Part shown: piece by piece, positions 14,832 to 23,442 of the stretch | Layout: each line of letters opens with the position of its first letter | How positions within the stretch are numbered: position 1 is the stretch's first letter | Source: Nitrospira sp. | Lineage (GTDB): Bacteria; Nitrospirota; Nitrospiria; Nitrospirales; Nitrospiraceae | Assembly: GCA_020853775.1 (NCBI GenBank) | Contig: JADYYH010000085.1 | Coordinates: forward strand, 1 to 34,305 | DNA: 34,305 nt | Reading direction: 5' to 3' | Made by a program: the position numbers and the translations under genes | The notes under the pieces: model-generated | Databases searched by the model: none | Told to the model about the DNA's origin: nothing | Seen by the model: only the letters and a program-made list of their open reading frames with translations

Positions 14832-15547
14832 GGGCGATCATCCTCGCGGCGGGAGTCGGCAAACGCCTCTGGCCGGTGACCCAGCATAAGCCGAAATGCT
14901 TGATCGAGATCGGCGGGCAGACCTTGCTGTCGCGCTACTTGGAATCCCTGGCCTCGGTCAAAATCAGGCAGGCCACGATTGTGGTCGGATACAAACAGGA
15001 GATGATCCGGGCTGCCGTGGGCTCCCACTCCCATGGCGTGGACATCTCGTATCTGGTGAACGAGGAGTTCCACCGCGGCAGCATTTCGTCGTTATGGATC
15101 GCCGGGCAGGCGTTGACTGACGATGTGGTCATCATGGACGCGGACGTGTTGTTTCATCGGGAAATCCTTCGGCGTTTGGTGGCGTCGCCGTATGAAAACT
15201 GTCTACTCATGGACGACACGGTGAAGCAAACAGGCGAGGAGTGTATGGTCGTCGTGCAGGGTGACCGCGTCATTGCGTTGAGCAAAAAGGTGCCTGATCG
15301 GTACGATCTCGCCGGCGAAGGTGTCGGGTTCCTCAGGGTGCGCCGGGCGGATGCTCCCCACGTGATCGGCTCCCTGAAAGGCTATATCGATCAAGACCGC
15401 TGGGACATGGAATACGAAGATGGATTGTTGCAGTATTTCCGTGACGTCAAGGTCGGACATGAGAAAATCGGAGGGCTGCCCTGGACGGAGATCGATTTCC
15501 CTGAAGATATAACGAAGGCGGAGCGAGAGGTCCTGCCACGGCTGTAA
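14828..15547 (+). CDS. LicC/PntC-like nucleotidyltransferase, probable CMP-AEP synthase
   Basis: This 239-residue protein has a complete sugar-nucleotidyltransferase fold: LAAGVGKRLWP (7-17) with KPKCLIEIGG after it, metal-binding Asp104 and Asp106 in IMDADVLF, and the closing EIDFPEDI (221-228) with the second metal site. Size and layout match LicC (CTP:phosphocholine cytidylyltransferase) and the cytidylyltransferase part of PntC, which makes CMP-AEP. Direct overlap with the AEP transaminase makes CTP + AEP the best guess for substrates. Phosphocholine, phosphoethanolamine or a sugar phosphate are alternatives. The product would feed the CDP-alcohol phosphatidyltransferase encoded next. Confidence 0.85.
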   Translation: MRAIILAAGVGKRLWPVTQHKPKCLIEIGGQTLLSRYLESLASVKIRQATIVVGYKQEMIRAAVGSHSHGVDISYLVNEEFHRGSISSLWIAGQALTDDVVIMDADVLFHREILRRLVASPYENCLLMDDTVKQTGEECMVVVQGDRVIALSKKVPDRYDLAGEGVGFLRVRRADAPHVIGSLKGYIDQDRWDMEYEDGLLQYFRDVKVGHEKIGGLPWTEIDFPEDITKAEREVLPRL

Positions 15548-15584
15548 CCGAGGCGGGAGTTCGCAAAACACGTGAATCGTGAAG

Positions 15585-15674
15585 CGTCTCTCGTCGGGGT
15601 CAGCGCGCAGGCCCGGTGGCGGAGAGCTGAGAGTGGAGAGGTCCGCGCTAGCTCTTTTCTGCTGAGGAGAGACG
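15585..15674. repeat. Imperfect inverted repeat in the 157-base gap
   Basis: CGTCTCTC (15585-15592) and GAGAGACG (15667-15674) are perfect 8-base ends. Extending outward, TCGTGAAGCGTCTCTC and the complement of the right flank (TCGTGGTTCGTCTCTC) match at 13 of 16 positions. A related string ACGTGAACCGT...GTGAAGCG lies near 9335-9360. It looks like a small mobile or structural repeat interrupting the operon. The gap has no gene. Confidence 0.4.
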
Positions 15675-15704
15675 AACCACGAAATACAAACGACGAGTCC
15701 GGCG

Positions 15705-17159
15705 ATGAGTGAAAGTACCTTACAACGAGGCGCGGAGCTGCAGGGATTGAGCACGGCCATCCTCTTGCCAGGGGCCGGTCTCTTCGGCGAGCGTCCAGGT
15801 CGTGGCCTTGCCGACGTCGGCCCCTTGACCCACATCGGAGGGTTGAGCCTCTTTCAGCGGACCGTCCTCACCTTGCAGCGGGGCGGCATTCGTCAATTGA
15901 TCGTACTGGCCGGTCCCGATGAGGAGTTGCTCAAGCAAGCGCTGGCGCGTGGAGCCCGCGTGACGATTCCGGTCCGCTGGATGCCGGTCCGGGAATTCCC
16001 GCTTGACGATCCGCGCACCTGGGAATCCCTGGCCGCGGAAGTCCGGGGCTTCTGTCTCGTGGCCGGTGTCCAGGCGGTGTTTTCCAAGGGCCTGATCGAA
16101 CATTTGCGGCAGACCGTGCGTGATGGCGAGGCGTTGGTGGTGACGCGTGAAGCGGGCCCTGTCGAACCTGCGGTCGGACGTCGCAATCCAGTGGTCGCCT
16201 TGCAAGAAGGGCGGCTGATTTCATTTCACAATCAGCCGGGCCAGCAAGGACATCAGGTCGCGGCCGATCTGGTGGTGTTGCCCGCGAGTATTTTGAACCC
16301 GCCCAACGGGGCGGCTGCGGTTTCGACGAGCGGCGTCGCGGAAGCTCCCGGGATGACTCCCATGCGCCGCTGGCTGGAACGGGCCGCTGTCGAAGGTCGA
16401 GTGCGGGTCGTGGCCGCCGCGTCCCACGCCGGACTCTGGTATCGCGACGTATGGGATCAGGCCAGTGCGGGCCATGCCGAGCGGACGTTATTCCGTTCGC
16501 TGAAAGGCGAGGCCGAAGGGTTCGTCGATCGGTATTTCAACCGGACCTTTTCGCGGCTCTTAACACGGCTCTTCCTCCAATTGAAGTGCTCCCCGAACAC
16601 CATCACGATGGTGGCGACCGCCGTCGGATTGCTCGCCGCTGTCGGATTCGGTCTCGGAAGCTATACAGCCGGCATCGTGGCCGCATTGTTGTTCCAGCTG
16701 GCTGCCATCATCGATTGTTGCGATGGTGAAGTCGCGCGCCTCACCTTTACGGAATCCCCCTTCGGCGCGTGGCTGGATATCGCCATGGACAATGTGGTGC
16801 ATATCGCCATTTTTGCAGGAATTGCCTGCGGAGCCTATGTTCGCCAAGCCGGGACCGCCGAGGCGTGGATCCCGTTGGCGCTCGGCGGCGCGGCCGTATT
16901 CGGCAATGCCATGGCGTTCTGGCTGGTCACGAAGGCCCAAAAAATCGGTGCGACGCGAGGATGGAACACGCCGAAGCAGGCGGCCTGGTCCGACTTCATC
17001 CTCAAGAATGTGGCGAGTCGCGACTTCTCGGTGGTCGTCTTCCTGTTTGCCATCTTGGATAAACTGGACTGGTTTCTATGGATGGCCGCCCTCGGCTCTA
17101 CCGTCTTCTGGCTGATGATGGTGTGGGTCATTCGACCCTCGGCACGGGCCCGTGCTTAA
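15705..17159 (+). CDS. CDP-alcohol phosphatidyltransferase with degenerate N-terminal nucleotidyltransferase domain
   Basis: The C-terminal half of this 484-residue protein (about 280-480) is a membrane CDP-alcohol phosphatidyltransferase with the whole motif present: Asp337, Asp340-Gly341, Ala344-Arg345, Gly354, Asp358 and Asp362. The N-terminal 250 residues look like a nucleotidyltransferase fold, but the nucleotide loop is worn (LPGAGLFGERPG). The expected metal site reads VAGVQAVFS where the neighbour has MDADVLF, so this half is probably inactive. Fusions of this shape exist as IPCT-DIPP synthase in thermophiles. Here the active cytidylyltransferase is probably the separate upstream gene. 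The likely reaction transfers an AEP moiety from CMP-AEP to a lipid or glycan alcohol, which is inference. The gene overlaps the next by eight bases. Confidence 0.88.
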   Translation: MSESTLQRGAELQGLSTAILLPGAGLFGERPGRGLADVGPLTHIGGLSLFQRTVLTLQRGGIRQLIVLAGPDEELLKQALARGARVTIPVRWMPVREFPLDDPRTWESLAAEVRGFCLVAGVQAVFSKGLIEHLRQTVRDGEALVVTREAGPVEPAVGRRNPVVALQEGRLISFHNQPGQQGHQVAADLVVLPASILNPPNGAAAVSTSGVAEAPGMTPMRRWLERAAVEGRVRVVAAASHAGLWYRDVWDQASAGHAERTLFRSLKGEAEGFVDRYFNRTFSRLLTRLFLQLKCSPNTITMVATAVGLLAAVGFGLGSYTAGIVAALLFQLAAIIDCCDGEVARLTFTESPFGAWLDIAMDNVVHIAIFAGIACGAYVRQAGTAEAWIPLALGGAAVFGNAMAFWLVTKAQKIGATRGWNTPKQAAWSDFILKNVASRDFSVVVFLFAILDKLDWFLWMAALGSTVFWLMMVWVIRPSARARA

Positions 17160-18147
17160 AGCGGCCCTCCTTGTCCTCGGGGCGCTGACACTCTCGGCAC
17201 TGGTCTGGCACATCGGCATCGGGCGTATTTACGAGGCGGTGACGCAATTGGGTCCCGCCGCCATGGTGCTGGTCCTTCTTCCCTCTCTCCTCATGTATGT
17301 GCTCGAAGCCTATGGCTGGCGCGTGACACTCGGCGCCTGGGCCGATGGCGTGCCGTTTTGGCGCATCTTAGCCATTCGCACCGCCGGCGAGGTCGTGAAT
17401 ATGACCACGCCGACGGCCTATGTGGGGGGCGAACCTCTGAAGGCGTATCTTCTCAATCGCCATGGCGTGCCACTCGTCGAGGGCCTCGCGTCGGTGGTGA
17501 CGGCTAAAACGACCATGACCGTGGCTCAGATCCTCTTCATTCTTGCAGGCATCGGCTTGGGATTCTGGTTATTGGGGGCCGGTGGATCGGCCGGGCAGAC
17601 AATCACTGCAGGGTTGGTCAGCGTGGGCCTGCTGCTGTTCGGAGTGGGCGCCTTTGTCGTCGTTCAGCATCAGGGCATGTTTGGGTGGATCCTGGCTCTG
17701 TTGAGACGCATCGGCCTGCGCATTCAGTTTCTGGAAGCACGCGAGCAGCAGCTGCTTGAACTGGATCGCACCATTGCCGGTTTCTATTCTCACCAGCGGC
17801 AGGCCTTTCTCCTTTCGACGGGATTATTTCTGATGGGGTGGCTGGCGGAGGCGTTAGAGGTCTATGTCATGGTGCTGTGCATGGGGCAATCCATCAATGT
17901 CCTGCCGGCTATCGCGATTGGGGCGTTATCCGTCTTTATCAAAGGAGGGACGTTTTTTATCCCTGGCAGCTTGGGCGCACAGGATGCCGGCAATCTCTTT
18001 CTCCTCTCGGCGTTCGGGTATGGTGAAGTCACGGGCATCACCTTCGCGCTCCTGCGGCGCTTTCGAGAATTCGTGTGGATCGCGTTAGGGCTGGGCTGCC
18101 TGGCGATGATGACCAAGGGCGCCGATCACGCCCTTCCGCAAAAATAA
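17152..18147 (+). CDS. Flippase-like membrane protein (LPG-synthase TM / UPF0104 family)
   Basis: This is a polytopic membrane protein of 331 residues with about eight hydrophobic segments. The blocks NMTTPTAYVGGEPLKAYLLNRHG and FFIPGSLGAQDAGNLFLL are hallmarks of the lysylphosphatidylglycerol-synthase transmembrane family (TIGR00374-like, also called flippase-like). Members are thought to move or modify lipid-linked intermediates. No catalytic LPG synthetase domain is attached, so aminoacylation is unlikely. The start is GTG 17152, overlapping the previous gene, so the two membrane proteins are translationally coupled and may act on the same lipid product. Confidence 0.88.
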   Translation: MLKAALLVLGALTLSALVWHIGIGRIYEAVTQLGPAAMVLVLLPSLLMYVLEAYGWRVTLGAWADGVPFWRILAIRTAGEVVNMTTPTAYVGGEPLKAYLLNRHGVPLVEGLASVVTAKTTMTVAQILFILAGIGLGFWLLGAGGSAGQTITAGLVSVGLLLFGVGAFVVVQHQGMFGWILALLRRIGLRIQFLEAREQQLLELDRTIAGFYSHQRQAFLLSTGLFLMGWLAEALEVYVMVLCMGQSINVLPAIAIGALSVFIKGGTFFIPGSLGAQDAGNLFLLSAFGYGEVTGITFALLRRFREFVWIALGLGCLAMMTKGADHALPQK

Positions 18148-18299
18148 TCGTCCCTCCTTCCGAAAGCCGCTCTGTATCAGGGTGCGACAGGTGGGCTTCC
18201 GAAAATCCTACACTGCGATTTCACGACAAGATGTGGCCCATTTCGACCTCCTCCGCTACACTAGGGACAACACTGAGAGAGCTATCCCAGTTAACGGTT

Positions 18300-18317
18300 T
18301 TACGTTCATACACGTAA
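18300..18317. promoter_or_regulatory. 6-bp inverted repeat just upstream of the GT2 gene
   Basis: TTACGT and ACGTAA are perfect arms around a 6-base spacer, ending ten bases before ATG 18328. It could be an operator or a small hairpin over the leader. The remainder of the 180-base gap contains two copies of CTTCCGAAA (near 18158 and 18197) and no gene. No convincing promoter was found in it. Confidence 0.3.
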
Positions 18318-18327
18318 GAGTGTCCCT

Positions 18328-19491
18328 ATGCAGCCATCACCGCAGTCCGGTCCTCGGGATTGGTCCGGCCGTCATGACGTCTCGCCCGCAACAGGCCGGA
18401 AGCCGGCCGGCTGGCGGCAATTGCCACCGACACAGGATCAGCAGGAAGCGCTGGAGTTCTGCCGGGCCCTGGCCTCGGCCATGGAATTGACCACCACTGC
18501 CGAGGACCATCGTCAGTCACCGGCGGTCGTCGCTGCGATTCTCGGACAGCGTGCCGCCTCTCTTCCTTCGCCAATGTTGTCGATCGTTATTCCGGTTTTT
18601 AACGAAGAAGAGAATTTGCCGGCGCTCCATACCCGGCTTACCAGGACGCTCACCGAGCAGGGACTGGATTATGAAATTGTCTTTGTCGACGATGGTAGCC
18701 ACGACCGGAGCCCGGAGATTTTGCGGCGTCTGGAGGCGGAGGATCATCGAGTTGTCGTCGTAGAGTTTGCCAGAAATTTCGGCCACCAGGTCGCGATCAG
18801 CGCCGGGCTGGAGCATACTCGCGGGCGTGTCGTCAGTATTATGGACGCCGATCTCCAGGATCCTCCCGAAGTCCTTCACACCTTTTTGGCTAAGTGGCAG
18901 GAAGGGTGGGAAGTGGTCTATGCGGTACGAACCGAGCGGAAGGAATGGTGGGGGAAACGGTTGGCCTATGCGGGGTTCTACCGGTTGCTGCAGCGGGTGG
19001 CCAACATCGAGATTCCGTTGGATGCCGGCGATTTTTGCGTCATGGACCGGAAAGTGGTCGACTTGCTCGTCCGCATGCCTGAACGGAATCGATTTGTCCG
19101 GGGCATCCGCAGCTGGGTCGGATTTAAGCAAGTCGGCGTGCCCTATGAACGCCAGGCACGCCATGCCGGGACTCCCAAGTACACGCTACGGAAACTGATC
19201 TATCTGGCGCTCGATGGCTTGATCTCATTCAGCCACATGCCGCTGCGCATCATTACGTTGCTGGGGTTTACCGTTTCGCTGCTATCCTTCCTGGTGGCGT
19301 TGTTTTATTTCATCAAGAAACTCACCATCGGCGTCGGGGTGGCCGGGTTCACCACGCTGGTTGTCTCGATTTTCTTCCTCGCAGGGATTCAACTCATGAC
19401 GATCGGTGTCATCGGGGAATACATCGGACGCATTTCCGATGAAGTCAAACATCGGCCGCTGTACGTCGCCCGTCGCGTGACCAGGAGATAA
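18328..19491 (+). CDS. GT2 glycosyltransferase (dolichol-phosphate-mannose synthase/ArnC-like) with two C-terminal TM helices
   Basis: This 387-residue protein has a GT-A domain starting with LSIVIPVFNEEENLP (84 on), VFVDDGSHDRS, FARNFGHQVAISAGLEH and the DxD segment MDADLQDPPE. Two hydrophobic helices near the C-terminus (about 305-365) end in GEYIGRISDEVKHRPLYV, exactly as in GtrB/ArnC-type enzymes that load a sugar onto polyprenyl phosphate. About 80 residues precede the domain, rich in Gln, Pro and Arg, and are not part of the family. ATG 18574 would remove them but has no ribosome site, so 18328 is kept with reserve. The likely role is making a lipid-linked sugar donor for the GT39-like enzyme at the end of the locus. 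Confidence 0.92.
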   Translation: MQPSPQSGPRDWSGRHDVSPATGRKPAGWRQLPPTQDQQEALEFCRALASAMELTTTAEDHRQSPAVVAAILGQRAASLPSPMLSIVIPVFNEEENLPALHTRLTRTLTEQGLDYEIVFVDDGSHDRSPEILRRLEAEDHRVVVVEFARNFGHQVAISAGLEHTRGRVVSIMDADLQDPPEVLHTFLAKWQEGWEVVYAVRTERKEWWGKRLAYAGFYRLLQRVANIEIPLDAGDFCVMDRKVVDLLVRMPERNRFVRGIRSWVGFKQVGVPYERQARHAGTPKYTLRKLIYLALDGLISFSHMPLRIITLLGFTVSLLSFLVALFYFIKKLTIGVGVAGFTTLVVSIFFLAGIQLMTIGVIGEYIGRISDEVKHRPLYVARRVTRR

Positions 19492-19496
19492 CCGCC

Positions 19497-20720
19497 ATTC
19501 GCATTCTCATGTTCGATAACGAGTTCCCTCCGCTCGGGGGCGGCACCGGCGTCGTCAATCTGCACCTGCTGGAAGAGATGGCCCTGCGTACAGATGTCAC
19601 CGTGGATCTCGTGACCTCTTCGCGGACCAGGGCCCGATACGAAACCGAAGCGTTCGCCGATCGCATCACGATCTACAAGGTGCCGGTCGATAATCGCAAC
19701 ATCCACCACGCCACCAATCGCGAGTTGCTGCGGTATAGTTGGCGGGGGCTGCGTCTGGCGCGGCAGTTGGCATCGACACATCGGTATGATGTGAGCTTCG
19801 CCTTTGCAGGGGTGCCGGCCGGCGCCATCAGTTACCTGCTGCGCCTCACGCATGGACTGCCGTACGTGTTGTCGCTACAAGGGCCGGATGTGCCAGGGTT
19901 CGAGGCGCGATACCACTACCTCTACCCGGTGTTGACGCCGTTCATCGCCAGGATCTGGCGTCAAGCCGGGGTGGTGACAGCCATCAGCGCGGAGCAGGTA
20001 GCCTTGGCACATCGAACCATGCCGGATCTGCCATTGGTCACAATTCCCAACGGGGTCGATACGCACGCGTTTGTGCCGGCTGCGCATACCCCGGCTCGGC
20101 CGTTCACCATGATTTGTGTGGCGCGTCTGATTGAGCGCAAAGGGCAGCACCATCTGTTGGAGGCCTTTGCCCGATTGCGTGCAGCCAGCCCGGAACCAAT
20201 GGTGCTGATTTTCGTCGGGACAGGAGATGCCGAACCGCAGTTGCGAGAATTAGCGGCGAGGTTGCAGGTGGCGGAGGCGGTGACGTTCAAGGGCTTTGTG
20301 CCACGCGAACACATGCCGGCTGTTTATCACGAGGCCGATGTATTCGTGTTGCCGTCTCAGCATGAAGGCATGTCGATCGCGCTCCTGGAAGCGATGGCCT
20401 GTGGACTGCCGGTGATCGTGTCCGATACGGGAGGCACCGCGGAATTGGTCACGCAGGGCGCCAATGGTGAGATTGTGCCATGGGCTGATGTCCAGGCGCT
20501 CGCGACCGTGTTGCAGCGCCTGCTGAAAGAGGGAGCGCATCGGACGCGCATGGGACAAGAGAGTCGCCGCCGTGCGCTTGCATTCGGGTGGCCGGCGCTC
20601 GCAGCCCGCTATTTGGAGTTGTGCGCGAAGGTCGCGGTTCCATCGGTCGAAAGCCGAGCCAAGGAATCTCGCGGTTCGAAAAAAATCGCCCGCGATTGGA
20701 CCAGGGAGCCGCGGGTATGA
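19497..20720 (+). CDS. GT4 glycosyltransferase, probable ATT start
   Basis: This is a GT-B retaining glycosyltransferase of 407 residues (403 from ATG 19509). It has a Gly-rich N-terminal loop (FPPLGGGTGVV), donor-site residues in ARLIERKGQHHLLEAF and VGTGDAEP, and the EX7E motif EGMSIALLEAMACGLPVIVSD. ATT 19497 was preferred: AGGAG at 19483-19487 is nine bases before it but 21 before ATG 19509, and the reading then gives (M)RILMFDNEFPP, the normal first strand of the family. If only ATG is used, the first strand loses three or four residues. The stop overlaps the next start (ATGA). The sugar donor cannot be read from sequence. Confidence 0.9.
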   Translation: MRILMFDNEFPPLGGGTGVVNLHLLEEMALRTDVTVDLVTSSRTRARYETEAFADRITIYKVPVDNRNIHHATNRELLRYSWRGLRLARQLASTHRYDVSFAFAGVPAGAISYLLRLTHGLPYVLSLQGPDVPGFEARYHYLYPVLTPFIARIWRQAGVVTAISAEQVALAHRTMPDLPLVTIPNGVDTHAFVPAAHTPARPFTMICVARLIERKGQHHLLEAFARLRAASPEPMVLIFVGTGDAEPQLRELAARLQVAEAVTFKGFVPREHMPAVYHEADVFVLPSQHEGMSIALLEAMACGLPVIVSDTGGTAELVTQGANGEIVPWADVQALATVLQRLLKEGAHRTRMGQESRRRALAFGWPALAARYLELCAKVAVPSVESRAKESRGSKKIARDWTREPRV

Positions 20721-21826
20721 GGAAGCTGCCGCATGTCTGTATTCTGACCAGTCAGTATTTTGATTGGGGGATTTATGGCGGCTTCGGCAGCATGTCGCGT
20801 AAGCTGGCCGAAAGCCTGGTGCGTGCCGGCCATCGGGTCAGCGTGATCGTGCCGGGGCGCCAGGGCCAACAGCCCACTGAAACCATCGGCGGGGTGGAGA
20901 TCCGCAGTTTCTCGCCGCGCAACATCATGGACGCCTGCCGCCTCATTCGCGCGTCGAGCGCGGATATTTTTCATTCCCAGGATCCCACGGTTCTGACCTG
21001 CCTGGCGCAACGTATTCACCCGTGCCGGGCGCATCTGGTGACCAGTCGAGATCCGCGGGAGTTGAGCGACTGGTGGGTCGAGTTTCTCTATGCGACGCCG
21101 ATGCGCCGTCTGCTGACGCCGCTAAACTATTTGACAGAATCAGGATTTCTGGTCAGGCAAGCGGTGCGGCGGGCCGATGCCGTCTACTGCCCGGCCCATT
21201 TTCTCAAGGAGAAGGTCAAGCGCCTGTACGGGCTCACGCAGCTGCCGTCACTGCTTCCGAACCTCATTGACGTGCCGACGGCGGTCCCTCGAAAAAGCGA
21301 GCGGCCGACGATTACCTTTGTCGCCCGTTGGGACAAACGCAAGCGCCCCTGGCTGTTTCTCGAATTGGCCGCACAATTTCCCGACTATCGATTCGTGGCC
21401 GTCGGGAAGGGGAGCGCGTCCGCGGAGACCGGGTTTGATGCCGAGTTGCGGCAGCGCTTCCGCGGCGTGTCCAACCTCGAAATGCCGGGGTTGATCAATC
21501 GGTTTCGTGAGCCGGAACGAATGCACCAGTTGCTCTCCGATACCTGGATCTTCGTCAGCACGGCGGTGCGGGAAGGCCTTCCATTGACCTTCCTGGAAGC
21601 GGCCGCTTATGGATGTCCGATCATCAGCCGGGTCGATCCGGATCAGTTCGCGACGCGGTTTGGAAAACAAGTGCACGATGACAACTACGCCGCCGCGCTG
21701 CGGAGTCTCCTTGCCGAGGCACCGCTGGAAAAGGGCCGTGCCGCCTATGACTATGTGCGGGAAACGTATGAAACCTCCAGAGCCCTGGCCGCCCATCAAG
21801 AACAATACGCGCGTTTTGCAGCATAA
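20717..21826 (+). CDS. GT4 family glycosyltransferase
   Basis: This 369-residue GT-B enzyme has an N-terminal acceptor domain starting HVCILTSQYFDWGIYGGFGS and a linker LPNLIDVPT. Its donor domain has TFVARWDKRKRPWLFLELAAQFPDYRFVAVGKG and the EX7E motif EGLPLTFLEAAAYGCPII. The start ATG 20717 overlaps the previous stop, and GGGAG at 20704-20708 is well spaced. The longer open frame from 20588 lies inside the previous gene. It is probably one of the sequential sugar transferases building the repeat unit of this locus. Confidence 0.92.
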   Translation: MRKLPHVCILTSQYFDWGIYGGFGSMSRKLAESLVRAGHRVSVIVPGRQGQQPTETIGGVEIRSFSPRNIMDACRLIRASSADIFHSQDPTVLTCLAQRIHPCRAHLVTSRDPRELSDWWVEFLYATPMRRLLTPLNYLTESGFLVRQAVRRADAVYCPAHFLKEKVKRLYGLTQLPSLLPNLIDVPTAVPRKSERPTITFVARWDKRKRPWLFLELAAQFPDYRFVAVGKGSASAETGFDAELRQRFRGVSNLEMPGLINRFREPERMHQLLSDTWIFVSTAVREGLPLTFLEAAAYGCPIISRVDPDQFATRFGKQVHDDNYAAALRSLLAEAPLEKGRAAYDYVRETYETSRALAAHQEQYARFAA

Positions 21827-21887
21827 GCGTCTGTGAGGGGTGCGTACACCGACCTCGGAACAGTGAGGCGTTCGATGCTGAAGAGTC

Positions 21888-23432
21888 ATGTCGGCGAAAG
21901 CGATTTCTAAAGGGATTCTCTCCGTCGGTGGATGGTCGATGGCCAAATTGGCCACGTCGGCCGTGGTCCTGCCCATTCTCGCGCGATACCTTGGCATAGA
22001 GGGCTATGGTCAATACGCCTATTACCTGGCGGTGCTCTTGCTCGCGTCGCAGTTTGCCAACGTCGGGATGATGCAAACCATGACCAGGCGCATTGCCGAG
22101 CGGCCGGATGAGGTGGCCTGGTGCCGGGCGGTGGCTCGGTCCGGCGCGCTCATCAATGGCGCAGGAGTGGTGTGTGCGGGGCTTGCGGTGGGCGTGCTGA
22201 TTTGGAGGACGGCGTCGCACGGCACGGCGGCGGTGCCGATTGCCTTGGCCGTGGTGGGCGTCCTCGTATGTGACCAGGTCTGGTTTTATGCACGCGGCGT
22301 GTTGCACGGTTTTCGGCATGAGGAACGTGCCGCAGTGCCCGGCATCATCGGCGTGTTGATGGCAGGAAGTTGTGGCATCCTTGCGGCGGTCACGGGCATG
22401 GGCCTGGTCGGGGTGTTTGTGGGACTGCTCGTGGCGAACATCTTTGTCGCAGTGGCCTGTCTGCGAGCGGTGATGGTGGCGCTCAACGGAGCCGGCCTCC
22501 GGGCGTCTGAGGGCGCCCCGTCTTTGACGACAGCGGCCATGCTGCGATTCGGATTGTCGGCCATGGTCTTTTCCGTGCTTAACATGGCGCTCTGCTCGCT
22601 GGACATCATTCTCGTTCGCCATTTGGCAGGCGAGGCTCAGGCGGGCCTCTATGCTGCGGCGGTGCAATGGTCGCAATTCGTCTGGTTCATTCCGATTGCC
22701 GTCGAAGGAGTGATGCTGCAAGCGACGGCCCGGCTGTGGGCTGAAGAGCGGGTGGAGGCGGTCACCAATCTGGTGAGCCGCCTCGTACGCTACGTCATGC
22801 TGGGCACGATCTTTTTGCTGATCGTGGTGTTTGTGCTGGGCGATCGGATTATCACGGTGTACTTTGGCCCTCAATTTTCAGAGGCGGCTTTGGGATTGCG
22901 CCTGCTGGTGCCAGGCGCTCTCTGTTATGCGTTGGCCCGTGTGCTCTGGCCGGTGATTCAGGCGGGTGGTCAGGGTCTGTCCCTGATCCGAGTCATGCTG
23001 ATGACGCTCGTGGTGGATGTTGGACTGTGCGTGATCCTGATTCCCGTTGGTGGCGCAGCCGGCGCGGCTTGTGCGACGTCCCTTTCGTTTGCGCTGGTGG
23101 CGGGTGGCTATGCCTGGATTTTACGTCGGCTGAAGGTCGGCATCTTCGAAGGGCTGGCATGGTCGCGCGTATTGGTGCTTGTGGGCGTGACGGGTCTTTC
23201 GATGGCCGGTTTCTCCGCACTCGTCTCCACACCGCTGCTTTCTCTTCTGGTCGGCGGTGCCGTCGGCGTCCTGCTCTATTGGGGGGGCGTGTTCAGCCTG
23301 GGGATTGTGCAGGTGAACGAACTGGAATCGCTCGTGCAGAGTCTGCCGGACACGTTTCGCCAGGCGGGAGAGGTGGTATTCCGAATGGTGGCACCCCTGT
23401 TATTGCGGCTGAAAGCTGCGTCATCCAACTAG
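21888..23432 (+). CDS. Wzx-like polysaccharide flippase (MOP superfamily)
   Basis: This is a 514-residue protein with about 12-14 hydrophobic segments and short, partly basic loops. The N-terminus (GWSMAKLATSAVVLPILARYLGIEGYGQYAYYLAV) and the block FGLSAMVFSVLNMALCSLDIILVRHLAGEAQAGLYAAA are typical of PST/Wzx exporters of lipid-linked oligosaccharides. It would turn the finished unit across the inner membrane. GAAGAG lies close to the ATG. Together with the upstream flippase-like protein, the locus carries two possible lipid movers. Confidence 0.93.
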   Translation: MSAKAISKGILSVGGWSMAKLATSAVVLPILARYLGIEGYGQYAYYLAVLLLASQFANVGMMQTMTRRIAERPDEVAWCRAVARSGALINGAGVVCAGLAVGVLIWRTASHGTAAVPIALAVVGVLVCDQVWFYARGVLHGFRHEERAAVPGIIGVLMAGSCGILAAVTGMGLVGVFVGLLVANIFVAVACLRAVMVALNGAGLRASEGAPSLTTAAMLRFGLSAMVFSVLNMALCSLDIILVRHLAGEAQAGLYAAAVQWSQFVWFIPIAVEGVMLQATARLWAEERVEAVTNLVSRLVRYVMLGTIFLLIVVFVLGDRIITVYFGPQFSEAALGLRLLVPGALCYALARVLWPVIQAGGQGLSLIRVMLMTLVVDVGLCVILIPVGGAAGAACATSLSFALVAGGYAWILRRLKVGIFEGLAWSRVLVLVGVTGLSMAGFSALVSTPLLSLLVGGAVGVLLYWGGVFSLGIVQVNELESLVQSLPDTFRQAGEVVFRMVAPLLLRLKAASSN

Positions 23433-23442
23433 GAGCGGAACG

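Noticed and set aside
21624-22874. 416-codon open frame on the minus strand
   Set aside because: Antisense to the GT4 and flippase genes; His/Arg/Gln-rich translation with no hydrophobic or motif structure.
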